From: Piezodorus guildinii
Lineage: Eukaryota > Arthropoda > Insecta > Hemiptera > Pentatomidae
Assembly (NCBI GenBank): GCA_023052935.1
Contig: CM041297.1
Location: 4,640,280-4,704,279, forward strand
Direction: 5' to 3'
Length of the DNA: 64,000 bases
The translations under genes and the position numbers were made by a program. The first letter of the stretch is position 1, and each line of letters begins with the position of its first letter. Positions 1 to 11,090 of the stretch are shown here, piece after piece. Below the pieces are notes generated by a model, which was not told where the DNA came from, did no database searches, and saw only the letters and a program-made list of their open reading frames with translations.

Positions 1-724
1 TGGTAGAGCCCCAAAGCTCAACTCCGTAAGTCCATATAGGCCTAATGATAGTCATGTAGAGGAGTCTTTTGTAGTTCAGTGGAAGTTTTGAGCGTTTGTC
101 AAGTAAGTGTTGAAGTAATCGAAAGCGACGAGCAGTTTCTTGTCGTTACAGTCTAGTGTGCGGATTCCATGTTAAACGTTTGTCAAGTAGAAGCCCTAGG
201 TAGCGGATCTGTTCAACTGGAACGAGCGGAATGTTATTAAAGGATACTGTAGGGCAGGATGTCATAGGTTTACGACGGAGGGTAAAGGTTATTTGGTGGG
301 ATTTTTCTGAATTTATTTTAATTCTCCAGTTCTGACACCATACCTGAAGGTCTCTGATGTGGGATTGTAGGGTTTGAGAGGCAATAGTAGGATCGTTATT
401 TACTGATAACACACAAGTGTCGTCAGCATACGTAGAGAGGAAAGTGTTAGGATTGGTTGGGATGTCAGCTGTATAGACTGTGAAGAGAATGGGTCCGAGG
501 ATACTGCCTTGGGGGACGCCAGCGGACTGAACAAAAAGGGATGAATAGGAGCACTTGTGATTTATTTGGAAGGATCTGTCAGTGAGATAGGACTGGATGA
601 TGAGGAAATAAGTTGGAGGAAGGAATTTTCGGAGTTTGTAAAGCAGTCCTGGGTGCCAGACTCGGTCAAAGGCCTGTTCTACGTCAAGAAAGGCTCCAGT
701 GCAGTACAATCCGCGCTCCAAAGC
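1..724 (-). pseudogene. J1 jockey-type LINE, reverse transcriptase fragment
   Basis: Antisense reverse-transcriptase sequence of a jockey-type LINE that runs off the left edge. Reading the minus strand from 724, the frame starts inside the fingers/palm at ALERGLYCTGAFLDVEQAFDRV, so the first catalytic Asp (FLD) is present. It continues through AGVPQGSILGP and the catalytic YADD box and reaches NPHTRL. The next codon, normally Lys in this family, is a TAA stop (146-148). The downstream thumb and connection region (LWGST) is still readable to position 1. The 5' side is cut off exactly at a TA microsatellite, so the endonuclease part is missing. It is closely related to the J1 copy at 19204-20606. 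A dead copy. Confidence 0.9.
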
Positions 725-725
725 G

Positions 726-751
726 TATATATATATATATATATATATATT
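726..751. repeat. (TA)n microsatellite at the J1 break
   Basis: About 12 TA units directly abutting the truncated 5' end of the J1 fragment. The open frame seen through it on the minus strand (IYIYIY) is a by-product of the repeat, not protein. Confidence 0.9.
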
Positions 752-859
752 GAGATCCCTTTTTAAATTAAGGGAGGATTGAGAGAAGAGGTAAGTGAAA
801 ATTCGTGAAAGAGAGGTATTGTGAGAATCCACGAGAGTAGCAGAAGAAAATAAAATAAA

Positions 860-1232
860 ATATTCGGCATTTAAGAACTGTCAAACTAATTCAATCAGAA
901 TATAACGTACAGGGTATTAGAGCCTATTAAATTTTACATCGAAATAGGGAGTTTAATCAAAACCGTCAAAGCTAGTTTTTGTGAAAATCGTAAAAATTTG
1001 CAAAAAGCATAGTATAAAGTACCACTTCCGGTAAGCTGACTTTGAAGAAAAAGTTTTAAAAATATCTCGGATTAACAGTTGGCTAAATATGAAATTTTAG
1101 TTTCGTACAACTTCCCGTTTTTGTGCTAGACTAACCACACACACACGCACACATATTTTTCTGCACATGGTTATTTGGACTCCGTTGAAAAAAAAAATGC
1201 AATACTTTTCCTTACTTTCTATTTCATGTATG
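860..1232 (+). mobile_element. H element, 3' part
   Basis: A diverged copy of the H repeat. It matches the full-length copy at 45884-46874 from the 'cggcatttaag' block through the short CA run (1137-1150) and the 'ggttatttggactc' block to the 'ccttactttc' end. The 5' half is missing. Non-coding. Confidence 0.8.
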
Positions 1233-1833
1233 TTAATAAAATTGAACGTTTTTAACTAAATATTTGTATTATTATTCCTTTAATATGAAATACAATTAAT
1301 ACTCGAAGTATTGTCGGTATAACACATAACAGCGACATTTTTTCACAGGGTTTAGACGCTAGTTTAATGATAACTAATTTCTAGAGGCTGGGTGTGCCCC
1401 AGGAGGCTCTGCATCGATAAAAAAAAAATAATAATTTTACTTAAGCCGACGAAATTACACTTCATACGGTTTTACTATGGCACTTGATTTATATTGTAAC
1501 ATTTGGACCTTCGGTTGAAATGTTGACAGAGGTGAATGGATTTTTCGATAATAAAAAATAAATACAATGGAATATATAGAAGGCGGTGGCTGTGACCCAT
1601 TGTGACTGTGGCTCTATCTACAGTGTCCCTGCGGCTTCAATGCCGATCTCACAATACTCTACTTTTCACTCTTCCAAATTCCATATCATTAGCGGCTTAG
1701 TTGGAATGGTCGTTAATTAGTGAGACTTATCTCACTCCTATTCTTCTTAATTTAATTTATTTTCATTCATTTTATTAAGGTACTAGTGGGCTGCTACGCA
1801 AGGGTGTATGTTGAATGTGGTGTCGTTTATTTC
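1233..1833. other. unrecognised AT-rich stretch
   Basis: I see no coding frame, family match or strong structure here. The more mixed-composition segment around 1575-1700 may be unique DNA. Confidence 0.5.
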
Positions 1834-1955
1834 AAAAAAAATATCTAGGACGCGCAACACATGACTTTCCCATACCTCTATTAATTAAATCAATTTATAA
1901 ATATTAATAATTAAGAATTTGTAAATTAAGTTAGAATTGAATTCAACTTCAACCC
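1834..1955 (+). mobile_element. H element, 5' end fragment
   Basis: Starts with the family 5' signature in diverged form (an A-run, then 'tctaggacgcgcaacacatg', then 'actttcc') followed by the AT-rich segment typical of the H 5' end. It breaks off after about 120 bp. Confidence 0.65.
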
Positions 1956-2454
1956 CTAGACTGCCAAGTATTATTTTTTTAAATGTTTTCATGGTTGTGG
2001 TTTTTTCCTGTTTAGATAACGTTTTTTGAAGTTTAAAAACGAAGGAAAATAATTTTCTGATTGGTGGGAGGGGCAAAACAGGTGGGATATATAAGTCCCA
2101 GTGGTATTCCATTGCAGGGTCATATTATCCTATTAGTATTTTATGGATGGTAAATTTTGCCCCTCTGGTATTTTTGTCTCTCAATAAAATAAAAAAACAT
2201 AAATAATATAATTTCCCCTCATTCAAATTTCAACCCGTTTCTATAAAATTGAACATTTAGATATCGTCACACAAAAACTGATTCTGAGGTTAAAGGTAGG
2301 CTATTCTGTCCATCACAGGGACATAATGCAAACATTTTTTTTTTTCCTTTAATACTATAAATGTAAAACACGTGTGAAAAATTTGATTTTTTTTTTCTAG
2401 TCGAAATGAAAATCTCAATTACTTTTACCCAATAAAAAATAAAACAAAAGATAT
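1956..2454. other. unrecognised AT-rich stretch
   Basis: No recognisable coding region or repeat family. Several A and T homopolymer runs. Confidence 0.5.
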
Positions 2455-2800
2455 TGTAAAAATAAAATTATAAATAAACATATTGATTCCGATTCTTAAA
2501 GGAATATTATTTTAAATATTCATTTGGGGAAAAATATTATTTTAAGGAAAGGAAAGATTCAATTTAAAATAGGATCTGTAGCTAATAATATGAAAATATA
2601 GGAAATATATATGAAATTGATAGAGAAATTAAAAAGGAAAAATATATTAAATAAATCTTTTTTTAGTCCTTAAACTTAAAAAAAAAATTAATGCTGCCGA
2701 CACTTTTCAATTTTCTGATAAAAATATCCTACCTCGGTGCTCTCTTAAACTTTGATTAAAACATCTTTATTGAAAAATTACAATAATAAATGACAGTGTC
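2455..2800 (+). repeat. repeat D, copy 1
   Basis: Shares several blocks in the same order and strand with 3655-3960: 'aataaacatattgattc', 'aaggaaaggaaa.attcaattta', 'aatgct..cgacacttttc', and 'ctctcttaaactttgat'. The copies are about 1.2 kb apart. Unclassified. Confidence 0.7.
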
Positions 2801-2879
2801 ACAAGAAAATAACATGAGAGAAAATTTATATTTATAAAAGTCTGCTTGTATTCTTAAGCATCATTTTATAAATTGAAAA

Positions 2880-3197
2880 GCTGGTTTCAAAGAGTTACTT
2901 GATTCATTCTAGGATATTTTACAAAATATTCTTGATAGCACCAAAATATTACTAACAAATTTTAGAAAAAATATTATCTTATATACAAATTTGTAAGAGG
3001 TAATGTAAACATTTTCTACCTAACAATTTAATATAGTTATATTATTTAATTTAAATCATATGTTTCCAGCTAAACTGAATAAGCATTTTATTTAAATTGA
3101 CTTAAAACAGTTTTCAACTGCAATTTCATTTAATAGTACTTCAATTGATTTTTCTGCCCACGTAAGTTAAAGTCGTGTGTTTCCCGCACCATTTTTT
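2880..3197 (-). mobile_element. H element, 5' third, inverted
   Basis: Reverse-oriented. It contains the 'aatattatctta' and 'aatttaatatagttatatt' blocks shared with the H copy at 28385-29492, and ends at 'gtaagttaaagtcgtgtgt', the complement of the H 5' signature, followed by a T-run. Confidence 0.75.
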
Positions 3198-3654
3198 TTT
3201 TTTTTAGTTTATAATATGGAGATATAAAATAGGTTATCGATTTTATTTTTTTAAGATGTAAAGTTGCAAGAAAGAGAGACTTGTTGAGACTTGATAGTGA
3301 AGTGGACGAAGTGAAGTACAGCCTTTGCTTCCAAGCTAGATACTTGAGTAGCACACTGGATACTTTGGATCTCGGCCGATATTGATTTTATTGGATACTT
3401 AATTTCAAGTACTCACTCGGGTGCCACTGACTCACACAAACCGTTTTGTGAGGCTTCGTTTTTTGGACTCCAGAACTCCAATTCTGTTTGATTCTAGCTC
3501 ATTAAAGTCTTAGAAGACATATATTTTACTTACAGCCATTAAACAAAGTTATAGCTGAAATATTAGAGTATTATAATTGGCAATATATTTTCGATAAGAT
3601 TCAATATATTATAGCCGATCGTAAAGAAAAAAAAATTATTGGAAAAAGGAAATG

Positions 3655-3960
3655 TTAAATAAACTTATTGATTCTGATTTTTAAAGTTTTTATTTTTTAT
3701 TTTTGGTGGGTTGAGGAAAGGAAACATTCAATTTAATATAAAACCTGTTATGAATAAGCAAATATAAGATATAGATTGAAAGGTAGGAAATCAGAAATCC
3801 TCAAAGAGTGAAATAATAATATTTTTTTTATGAACAAAATTTCTTTAATGCTCTCAACACTTTTCGATTTTCTGACAAAAATACTACACCTCGATACTCT
3901 CTTATACTTTGATAGAAACATTTTGATTTAAAAAAAAAAAATCATAATAATAAATTAGAG
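3655..3960 (+). repeat. repeat D, copy 2
   Basis: Second copy of repeat D, in the same orientation as the copy at 2455-2800, with moderate divergence and a longer A-run near its end. Confidence 0.7.
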
Positions 3961-3984
3961 GCTCATGATAAAATAATGAGTCCT

Positions 3985-4205
3985 TTAATCCTTGCTTCCT
4001 CTTTGATTCCTGATAATCTTCCGAGGCGTTTAAAAATAGAATGGTCGCATGACCTTTTGGTTTAAAATATTTTTTGTAGTGTAATGGGTCGTACTCATAG
4101 CTTCTTCAAAACTACAAGAGTATTCTAATACAGTAGTAAATTGTAATAAATACATAATTGTTTTTCTATTTATTTTATTTTTTTTTTTTGAAGAACTAAT
4201 ATTGG
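3985..4205 (+). mobile_element. J1 LINE 3' end
   Basis: Matches the last coding codons and 3' UTR of the J1 copy at 20390-20600 ('aatccttgcttcctc', 'ttccgaggcgttt', 'gaccttttggttta'). Strongly 5'-truncated and mutated. Confidence 0.75.
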
Positions 4206-4334
4206 GGTGAGAAATAAAAATGACCATTTTAAGTATTAAAGTTAGCTTGACATTTTATTCACCTAAAACAAGCTTTATAAATCATATTAGACTCAATTAT
4301 GCTCAATAGTATGTTGTCATCTAGAAGCCATTCG

Positions 4335-4765
4335 CTTCCAAGCTATTCAATTCTCTGCCCATACCAAGCTTTGGGTTTTGATTTGTCAAATTTGTCTACC
4401 CCAATTTTGACTTCCAACACTGTACGAAAAGGTTTTATCTTAAAGAAGTGAACCATAGCTCTGAAGAGGCAGAAGTAGTAGTAGTCTGAAAGAGCAATAT
4501 GAGGGCTATATGTTGGGTGCGGTAGAAGTTCGATGGCATCCATCTCAGCAAGATTCTGCTTTGTATAGATGTGTGTGGCCGGGCGTTGTCTTGCTGGAAC
4601 AAAACTTTCTTGCGATTCACCAAAGACGGGTATCGCCTCTCCAAAACTATGAAGTTCCATCCGTTGCCGCTGTGCTGAATAGAGTACTGAATAAGAGAAC
4701 GGCAATCTGGCACAAACTTATTGTGAATTACTCGTTCAAAATTCAAAAACCCCAAAACATGGTTT
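4335..4765 (-). pseudogene. mariner-like transposase, C-terminal half remnant
   Basis: Broken transposase of the Tc1/mariner superfamily on the minus strand. Pieces in two frames give LFQQDNARPHTS, which holds the second catalytic Asp, then ELLPHPTYSPHIALSDYYYF, which holds the third, then a tail resembling the usual C terminus (VDKFDKSKPKAWYGQ). A frame change lies between the two motifs. The N-terminal DNA-binding half and first Asp are not present, and I see no terminal inverted repeats. It belongs to a different mariner lineage from M1 and M2. Confidence 0.85.
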
Positions 4766-4825
4766 TTGGTTTATTATTTTTATTAATGAACCTTTGTAAT
4801 CGACCGGAAAAAAAAAAAATAATAA

Positions 4826-5105
4826 TAATAATCCTCAAAATCTGAGAGCTTACGTTTCAAGATGCGTAGAATCTGAACAACGAATAAAAAAAATCCGTTT
4901 CTGATAATAAATAAATACCATTTAATAAATCAATAAATTTTGGGTCAAATGAAAAAAGAATCATTTAATTTGGTTAACAACTAGCTTAGATATTGCGTTT
5001 TAAAATCAGTGGTAGTGTTATGATATGATCCTTTGAATTATTGCTTTTTAAATTACTTAATTGCCTATCAACAGCCATATAAACAGTTATTTCACTTCGT
5101 TTCCA
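4826..5105 (+). repeat. repeat C, 3' portion
   Basis: Matches 17543-17830 over most of its length: 'tgagagcttacgtttc', 'gatgcgtagaatc', 'gaatcatttaatttgg', 'tagatattgcgttttaaaat', 'cagtggtagtgttatgat'. A dispersed AT-rich repeat of unknown class. Confidence 0.8.
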
Positions 5106-6229
5106 CGCGACTTTAGCTTCTGCAGAGTGAGCTCTTGGGAACTTATCTACATGATCTTTTCACTTTGCCCAGTCGGTGTAAGTGATGATTTACACAAGAA
5201 TGAGGCACTCCTGGTTAGGATCATCCAAGTGCTTATTGTCGGAATATCTTCAACTGCATCTCGTAGAGTCTCTCTGTCCTTATGGTGGTCGTCCTGGGCC
5301 TGACTGCCTATGCAAGCTTGTATCTCCACTTAGGTGAGGTTCCTCTTCAATTTTCTGTTTTAAACGCGTGCTTTTGGCTGCTGTAATTTTTCGCATTAAG
5401 ACTTGAATTTCGTAACTTAGTGTCATTTTGGTTGAAAGAATGCCTATAAAACACCGAGTCCCACAGGGAGGCATTATGTTTACAAAATGATTTAATATAT
5501 TATAAGGATTAAAAAGATACCAATAAAAATAACATTGGAAACTGAAAGTGAAAGAAATGTCAATAAATATGTAGAATTAAAAAAAAACAGTCATTTTTTT
5601 ATTACTCAACCCAATATTTTGTTTCATTCAACGGCCTAAAATGTCATTTTAATATACTTGTACAGAAAGCTCCACTATTTATTCATTTCTTCACCTTCGG
5701 ACAGACCTTTAAATAACGAATTGTTGTATTTGAAATAGAGTGAAGAAATAATCAGAATATAATAAAATATTTTTTAACTTACAGATACATGTTACTTATT
5801 TTATATCTCTCAATTGAAGAACAAGTGATGTTTATATTTAAAAAAATAGTCTTTTTTTAACCAGTCTGAATTTTAAAACGAAACTGATAATAATTCCTCA
5901 CATGTATGGACACTAAAATAACTTCTTGAATGATCAGACTGTTCAATTAGGGCCCTTTTCGAGTTCCAAATTTAGTTATTGGACTATTTTGTAAATCTTC
6001 AAGAGAATAATTCATAGTGAGACTAATATTGTGGATAGTCCCTGAGAGAGTGCAGAGACGGCAGATAAGGCAGTAGGCTATGTATTCCCTTTGCGGTCCA
6101 TAACGGCCGGGTCCTACAGAATTCATAATCATCCTCAACTCGACAGCTTTGCAGAAGAACAACAATATTTCGAATGATTGCACAATGTTCGTACATAAAG
6201 GTTTAAACTAACTGATTGTCGTAGAGAAT
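5106..6229. other. unrecognised stretch
   Basis: Two overlapping minus-strand frames at 5147-5474 carry a GPGRPP-like basic segment, but there is too little to assign a family. The rest is AT-rich with no repeat match in this window. Possible unique DNA. Confidence 0.5.
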
Positions 6230-6383
6230 ATAAAAATAAAATATTTAATAATGCGCATGGTTCTATCGAAACTCAATGTAATTAATTCTTAATAATATAT
6301 TTTCATCTCTAAATGTTTTCAAAAATTCTTTAATAATTTTAAGAACGGAGGTGAGTAATAGTCGTGTATTGTGCGCAACAGAT
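6230..6383 (-). mobile_element. H element, 5' end, inverted
   Basis: Ends in the reverse-complement H signature ('gaggtgagtaatagtcgtgt', 'gcgcaacaga' and a T-run). Only the terminal ~150 bp can be recognised. Confidence 0.65.
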
Positions 6384-6785
6384 TTTTTTTTATTTAGGCA
6401 ATTAGAGGTTATTAGTGGTTTATTGATGTATGGTAACCATAACCATATATGGTATGAAAAGTTTCACCGGCGGTGTATATGTATGTATAAATACAGACTG
6501 CATACATACAACGCTGGACACTCAGGCACTAATGGCCTATGAGGGAAGAGAGAAGGGTGTCCACTCTGTTTGTCGAGGCGAGAGTTACATTAGTCGCTCA
6601 GCACGGACCTACCATTACCAGCACCAGTTACAGCTCCTACCTCCATATACCATATACCTTACCTTACCACCTCCATATACCACTTCCAGGATCATGGTAC
6701 GTCCGGCCGTGTACAATGCCTAATCGTATGCAAGGGTCAGAGAGTGGACGTATAGTATAGTCAATCATAATGAGAAAACTAAGCA
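6384..6785. other. unrecognised, GC-richer stretch
   Basis: More mixed base composition than the surroundings. The short motif 'ccatatacca' recurs near 6640-6690. Overlapping short frames have no recognisable domain. Confidence 0.5.
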
Positions 6786-6905
6786 AGAAAATATCTGGTG
6801 CGGACAACACACGACTTTCGCTTAACTCTACAAATCAATTTAAAAACTTTTAAATTACTTCAATTTGAAATTGATTTAAAAATAACGGAAGTATGACCTT
6901 ACAAA
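6786..6905 (+). mobile_element. H element, 5' end fragment
   Basis: Begins 'tctggtgcggacaacacacg' preceded by an A-run, followed by 'actttcgctta'. Recognisable for roughly 120 bp. Confidence 0.75.
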
Positions 6906-7539
6906 ATATTTTTCAAAATTTGATGAATTTGTGGACCGGGTGGACTATGCAGAATTAGACAAATAGCAACAGGCAATAATCGTTATTAATTTTTATTTTA
7001 TTTACTTTCACTGTTTCTCTTCTTGACACTACGGTTGTTATTATTTTATTTATTAGTTCTTTATTAGTTATCATTTAATACATATAATAAAGTATTTAAT
7101 TAGTTAGTAGCTGGTTTCTCAGTTTTAGCTTAATTAGTTAGTTAGTTTGTATTATTTCGTTAATTAGTTATAACAAATGAATTATTTATTATTTGTTTCT
7201 GGTTTCTTAGTTTAGTTAATTAGTTAGTATTATTTCGTTAATTAGTTATAATAAATGATTTATTTATCAGTTTATATTTATTAGTTTTATTTACAAGTTA
7301 TTATTATACGTTTTTTTTTATAAAATATGTTCTGTAACTTAATTTATATTATGTAATAAAAATACGCGTTGTACCGCAAGATTGTACGCGTATAAAGAAA
7401 TGCACTCATTGCAGGGTTACTGTAATGAGGAAAACCGTAAAAATAAAACGGATAGTCATTTTCGTTGGAAGAACTTGATTTAGATTAAATAATATAACTG
7501 TATTAAACTGTTGATCAGTTATAAGTTTATTCCCTATTC
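6906..7539. repeat. AT-rich stretch with local tandem duplication
   Basis: Between about 7090 and 7270 the motif 'ttaattagttagt' and the longer block 'tatttcgttaattagttata' occur twice in tandem, about 85-115 bp apart. The rest is AT-rich and unassigned. Confidence 0.65.
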
Positions 7540-7635
7540 GTCACTTTATATTACCTTTTACAATTTTTGAATCAAATAATATTTTTTCTGAAATCTTCCT
7601 CTTTCCAATAGTATATTATACGTCTATATTACTAT

Positions 7636-7671
<36 letters not shown>

Positions 7672-8250
7672 GTTTTTCTCTTTTATTCTTTAGTTTGTCA
7701 TCAAATTCGTCTAAGTTGTATATTTAGCCGTCCTTCATCAATGTCATTAGGATGATATGGTTAATCATTTAGAATGTTCAAATTTAAATTTATTGTACTT
7801 TGGAGGAAGAAATTTTAAAATATCGGCATTTAAGCCCTGTCAGACTATTTCAATCAGAATGAAACCTACATAATATTAAAGCCCATTAAATTTTGCATCT
7901 ATATAGCTAGTTTAATCAAAATCGTCGGAACCCTTTTTGAGAAAATCATAAAATGGTGCAATATGCATGGTATAAAGTGGCTCTTCTGGTTAGCCGATTT
8001 TGATGAAAAAGTTTTTGTAACATCTCGGACGTATAGTTGTTTTAAATATGAAATTTCAGTTTCATAGGGCTTTTTATTTCGCCCCGGGAGTTACACACAC
8101 ACATACCTCTTTGCGGGACTTGGTTATTTGGACTCAGGGTAACTTAAAACGTGTATTACCACTGAAAACTGGAAATCGAAAATTTTCACGATTGCAATAC
8201 TTCCCCTTACCATATATAGTTAGTGAAACTAATAGTTTCCGACAAAAAAA
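7540..8250 (+). mobile_element. H element, 3' two-thirds
   Basis: Aligns with the full-length H copy from the 'tattttttctgaaatc' block onward and ends in 'ccccttaccatatatagtta', a mutated form of the terminal palindrome. It carries an (A)30 run at 7640-7669 where the other copies have a shorter A-rich segment. Confidence 0.85.
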
Positions 8251-8294
8251 TATTTTTTTTTTAAACTTAGGTTCTCTTAAAAATTTACCTTATG

Positions 8295-8356
8295 ATCCTT
8301 TTAAATGTTATCAACTGTGGTAAGGCGAAAGTCATGTGTTGCCCGCATCAGGTTTT
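8295..8356 (-). mobile_element. H element, 5' end, inverted
   Basis: Short reverse-complement H terminus ('ggtaaggcgaaagtcatgtg', 'gcccgcatcagg', T-run), lying just beyond the 3' end of the previous copy in the opposite orientation. Confidence 0.7.
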
Positions 8357-8584
8357 TTTTTTATCGTTCAATTTTACATCGCATGTTAGAACAGGAAATT
8401 CTGAAACTTTTTCCAGGACTTCTTCTGCTCTTCAAACGTTTTTTTAACCATCCGGTGTCACGAACAGGTGGCAGAATTTCAGCTGACTGAACCTATCTCT
8501 TCCAAAAACAACAGTGTCTTTCTTCTCTCAAAAATAAAAGCGTGTAGAAGGAAAACATAATACCAAGAAATACAATAGTGTATA

Positions 8585-9097
8585 TTTTCATTCCTGGTCG
8601 TTATTTTTACTTCCCTTTACCTATATACAAAATATAAAGTAAGGGAATGAATTCCGATCGTGAAAATTTTCGAATTCCAATTTTAACCAGAAATATGCGT
8701 TTAAGGGTCCTCTGAGTCCAAATGACCGAATCCCGTAAAGAGGTCTGCGTGTCTGTGTGTATGGGGAAGAGGAGAGGGGTAATTCTAGCTATAAGTTGTG
8801 TAAAACTAAAATTTTATATTTAATATTGTACATAGGTGTTCATGTTTTGTCCTTTTATTTAGTAATTTGTATTTATTTTATTTATTAATTTTGTTTTTAT
8901 ATACCTTTATTTATTTATCTATTTTTAAAGAAATTTGACTTTTCTATTGTTTCTACTGTAAATTATGGTATGAATGTGATCTTACAACACTATTATTATT
9001 GTCCAATAAGAGAAATTGTTATATTTCTGAATATATAAATTAAAAAAAAAATCTTATATGCCTGAGATGTTATAGCAACTTTTTCATCAAAAATTTT
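8585..9097 (-). mobile_element. H element, 3' part, inverted, split by a LINE tail
   Basis: Starts with the reverse complement of the H 3' end (a hairpin-forming 'ctttacctatatac...atataaagtaag') and continues through the CA/GT microsatellite zone. It is interrupted at 8822-9051 by a LINE 3' tail, resumes at 'ttatatgcctgagatgttat', and is then cut by an S1 SINE at 9098. Confidence 0.8.
8822..9051 (+). mobile_element. J2-type LINE 3' tail inside H
   Basis: 3' UTR-only insertion. It matches the J2 tail at 14050-14300 ('attgtacatagg', 'ttatttatttat', 'actattattattgtcc') and ends in an A-run. 'ttatat' occurs at both junctions, which may be a short target duplication. Confidence 0.75.
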
Positions 9098-9216
9098 ATG
9101 CTGTCGTGGCAAATGGAATGAAGATACAGCGGGAGTGCTAATTTTAGTCTACCCAGGTTTAATTAGGATAGCGATCTTTAACGAGTACCTGACATTGCAC
9201 TGGCTCGGTACAACCA
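9098..9216 (-). mobile_element. S1 SINE, 3' half, inverted
   Basis: Matches the 3' half of S1: reverse complement of 'ggactcccactgtagcatcg', the 'acctggataggc' block and 'atcctaattaaa'. Cut by the J1 tail that follows. Confidence 0.8.
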
Positions 9217-10104
9217 TTTTTTTTTTTTTCTTTTGTTTTATTGGAATTTACAACTGTATACAGGAATACAACAAGTAAATTAGATGAAATATATAAAGAC
9301 ATGAAACACATGTAGAGAAGCTTCCCAATGGAAGCACTCTAAAAATGTTCTAAACTAGAAGGTCTCGGGGCCATCTCCTTTTCAGACGCCTCGGAGGATT
9401 GTCAGGAATTGAAGAGGAAGAAAGGATTGACTAGAGAATTATGGTGGGAATGGAGTTTGCCATGAAAGGAATGGTATTTAGATCGGGCCAATTCAGCAAC
9501 ATACGGAACATTAAGATCTTTATGGATTAGTGTATTCGTGACAAAGTAAGGAGCATTTAGTATTTTACGAAGGGTTTTGGACTGTAGGGATTGGATACGG
9601 GAAGAATTCGATGGTTTAGTAGAGCCCCAAAGCTCTACTCCGTAGGTCCATATCGGGATATGATAGTCATGTAGACGAGTCTTTTGTAGTTAAGTGGAAG
9701 ATTAGAATGTTTGTCTAGTAAGTGTAGAAGTAGTCGAAAACGTCGAGCAGTTTCTTGTCGTTTAAGTCTTGTATGAGGGTTCCAAGCGAGACGTTTGTCA
9801 AGGTGCAGTCCTAGATATCGGATATGTTCAACCGGGACAAGAGGAGTATTATTGAAGGAGACAGTAGGGCAGGATGTCATAGGTTTACGACGAAGGGTAA
9901 AGGTAATTTGGTTAGATTTGTTGGCATTTATTTTAATTCTCCAGTTCTGACACCACACTTCGAGGTCTCTGATGTGGGATTGGAGAGTTTGAGAGGCAAT
10001 AGTTGGATCAGTATTGACTGATAACACATAAGTGTCATCAGCGTAGGTAGAAAGGAAAGTGTTAGGATGGGATGGGATATCAGCTGTATAAACTGTGAAA
10101 AGAA
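9217..10104 (-). pseudogene. J1 LINE 3' part
   Basis: Antisense J1 copy with a poly-T (the 3' poly-A) at 9217 and its 5' truncation at 10104. The coding part (9635-10104) covers the end of the palm, with SIDTDPT-like residues after the catalytic box, and the thumb (RYLGLHLDKRLAWNPHTRL, then RPIWTYG-type residues with a broken frame). The flanks 'tacaaccatttt' and 'tacaacaatttt' (9209 and 10105) look like a 12-bp target duplication with one mismatch, which would place this LINE inside the S1 copy or at its edge. Confidence 0.85.
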
Positions 10105-10111
10105 TACAACA

Positions 10112-10390
10112 ATTTTAGAATAGAAAAATAATCTTTATTCTGGGTCTGGGTCCCCTAAGAATAACATAAATATATTCAATATACAATTTGTCTGGCTAAA
10201 CGGACAAAAGAATATTTTCTTTCACTCAAAGTTTGATATTTGATTTTAATTATCAGAATTGTTGATCGTCTGTTTAGTAGGACAGAAGGTATTGAAACGG
10301 CTCAGACTTTAATGATGATATGGAAGAAGCATGACGGACATGAGTTGGTAGGGAATTCCAGAAGGTAGTAGAAGTGGACTAAAACTGGTA
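10112..10390 (-). pseudogene. CR1-like LINE, C-terminal end and 3' UTR
   Basis: Minus strand near 10380 reads TTFWNSLPTHVRHASSISSL, the characteristic C-terminal end of CR1/L2-type reverse transcriptases. It is followed by an AT-rich 3' UTR with 'ccagaataaagattatt' at its end. Only the tail is left. Confidence 0.7.
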
Positions 10391-10725
10391 AAGAGATAGG
10401 ACTCGAAATAAAACCGATAAGACGAAATATATGATTAGTAGCAGAAACGGTGGCTATCTTGGTGATATTGATATATCAGGGCATACTTTTGAACACGTAG
10501 AGAAAATCAAGTATTTAGGTTCAATGAGAACAAGAAAAAATGTAATCCATAAAGAATTGAAGTCCCGGTTAAAGGTGGGAAATGCGTGTTATTATTCAGT
10601 TGCTAAGTTACTTAGCTTGCGGCTTCTATCTGAAAACTTAAAGGTTAGGATTTATAAAACTATTATTCTTCCTACGGTTCTTTATGGATGTGAAACGTGG
10701 CCGCTTCACTTAATATTAAGAAAAA
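10378..10725 (+). pseudogene. R1 RTE-type LINE fragment
   Basis: Reads FEHVEKIKYLGSM, VGNACYYSVAKLL and LPTVLYGCETWPL in frame, the post-catalytic region of an RTE-type reverse transcriptase. It matches the better copy at 33164-33835. Sequence before 10431 continues the match in another frame (IGLEI and DKTKYM-like), so there is a frameshift. It breaks off after GCETWPLHL. Confidence 0.85.
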
Positions 10726-10782
10726 CGGTTATCCGTATACATAGGCAAGATTTGAATTTTTTTCCTCATTTGTTTTTCGCTT

Positions 10783-11090
10783 GGAAGTGGCCTAGTCGAT
10801 AGAGCACTAGTCCTACTGTTCTCCGGGTCCTGGGTTTGAATCCCGGCTGTATTAACATATTATTTATTCTATTATTTCGTCCGGGGGGCGACCCTCTAGG
10901 GCATGGAGACCCTCCTGGGTTAGTCCCAGTCTCTATAAAGTGGCTACCCGAATTTGGGGAAAAAACCTGAGCGTGATCAAGGCATGATCACCTCATTGCA
11001 CGGCCGTTGTCCTAGAAACAATACGAATCTCTATATGTACCAAGATCCTTCATTGGTTGTAGAAGTAAAGGTTTTTTTATTATTTTTTTT
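10783..11090 (+). mobile_element. S2 tRNA-derived SINE
   Basis: The head resembles a tRNA: A-box-like 'tggcctagtcgatagagca' and B-box-like 'gggtttgaatccc' (10832-10844). A body ('gggcatggagaccctcc', 'cacctcattgcacggccg') and a 3' part ('tctctatatgtaccaagatc', 'cattggttgtag') follow. It shares head and tail with 26338-26560. I rejected a functional tRNA because the acceptor stem does not close and there is no clear anticodon arm. Confidence 0.8.

Noticed and set aside
724..832. N-terminal extension of the J1 frame (MDSHNTSL...YIYIY)
   Set aside because: Runs through a TA microsatellite and unrelated flank; not part of the reverse transcriptase.
10783..10860. tRNA gene candidate (A- and B-box-like)
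   Set aside because: No closing acceptor stem or clear anticodon arm. The same head is followed by the same SINE body at 26338, so it is the S2 SINE.
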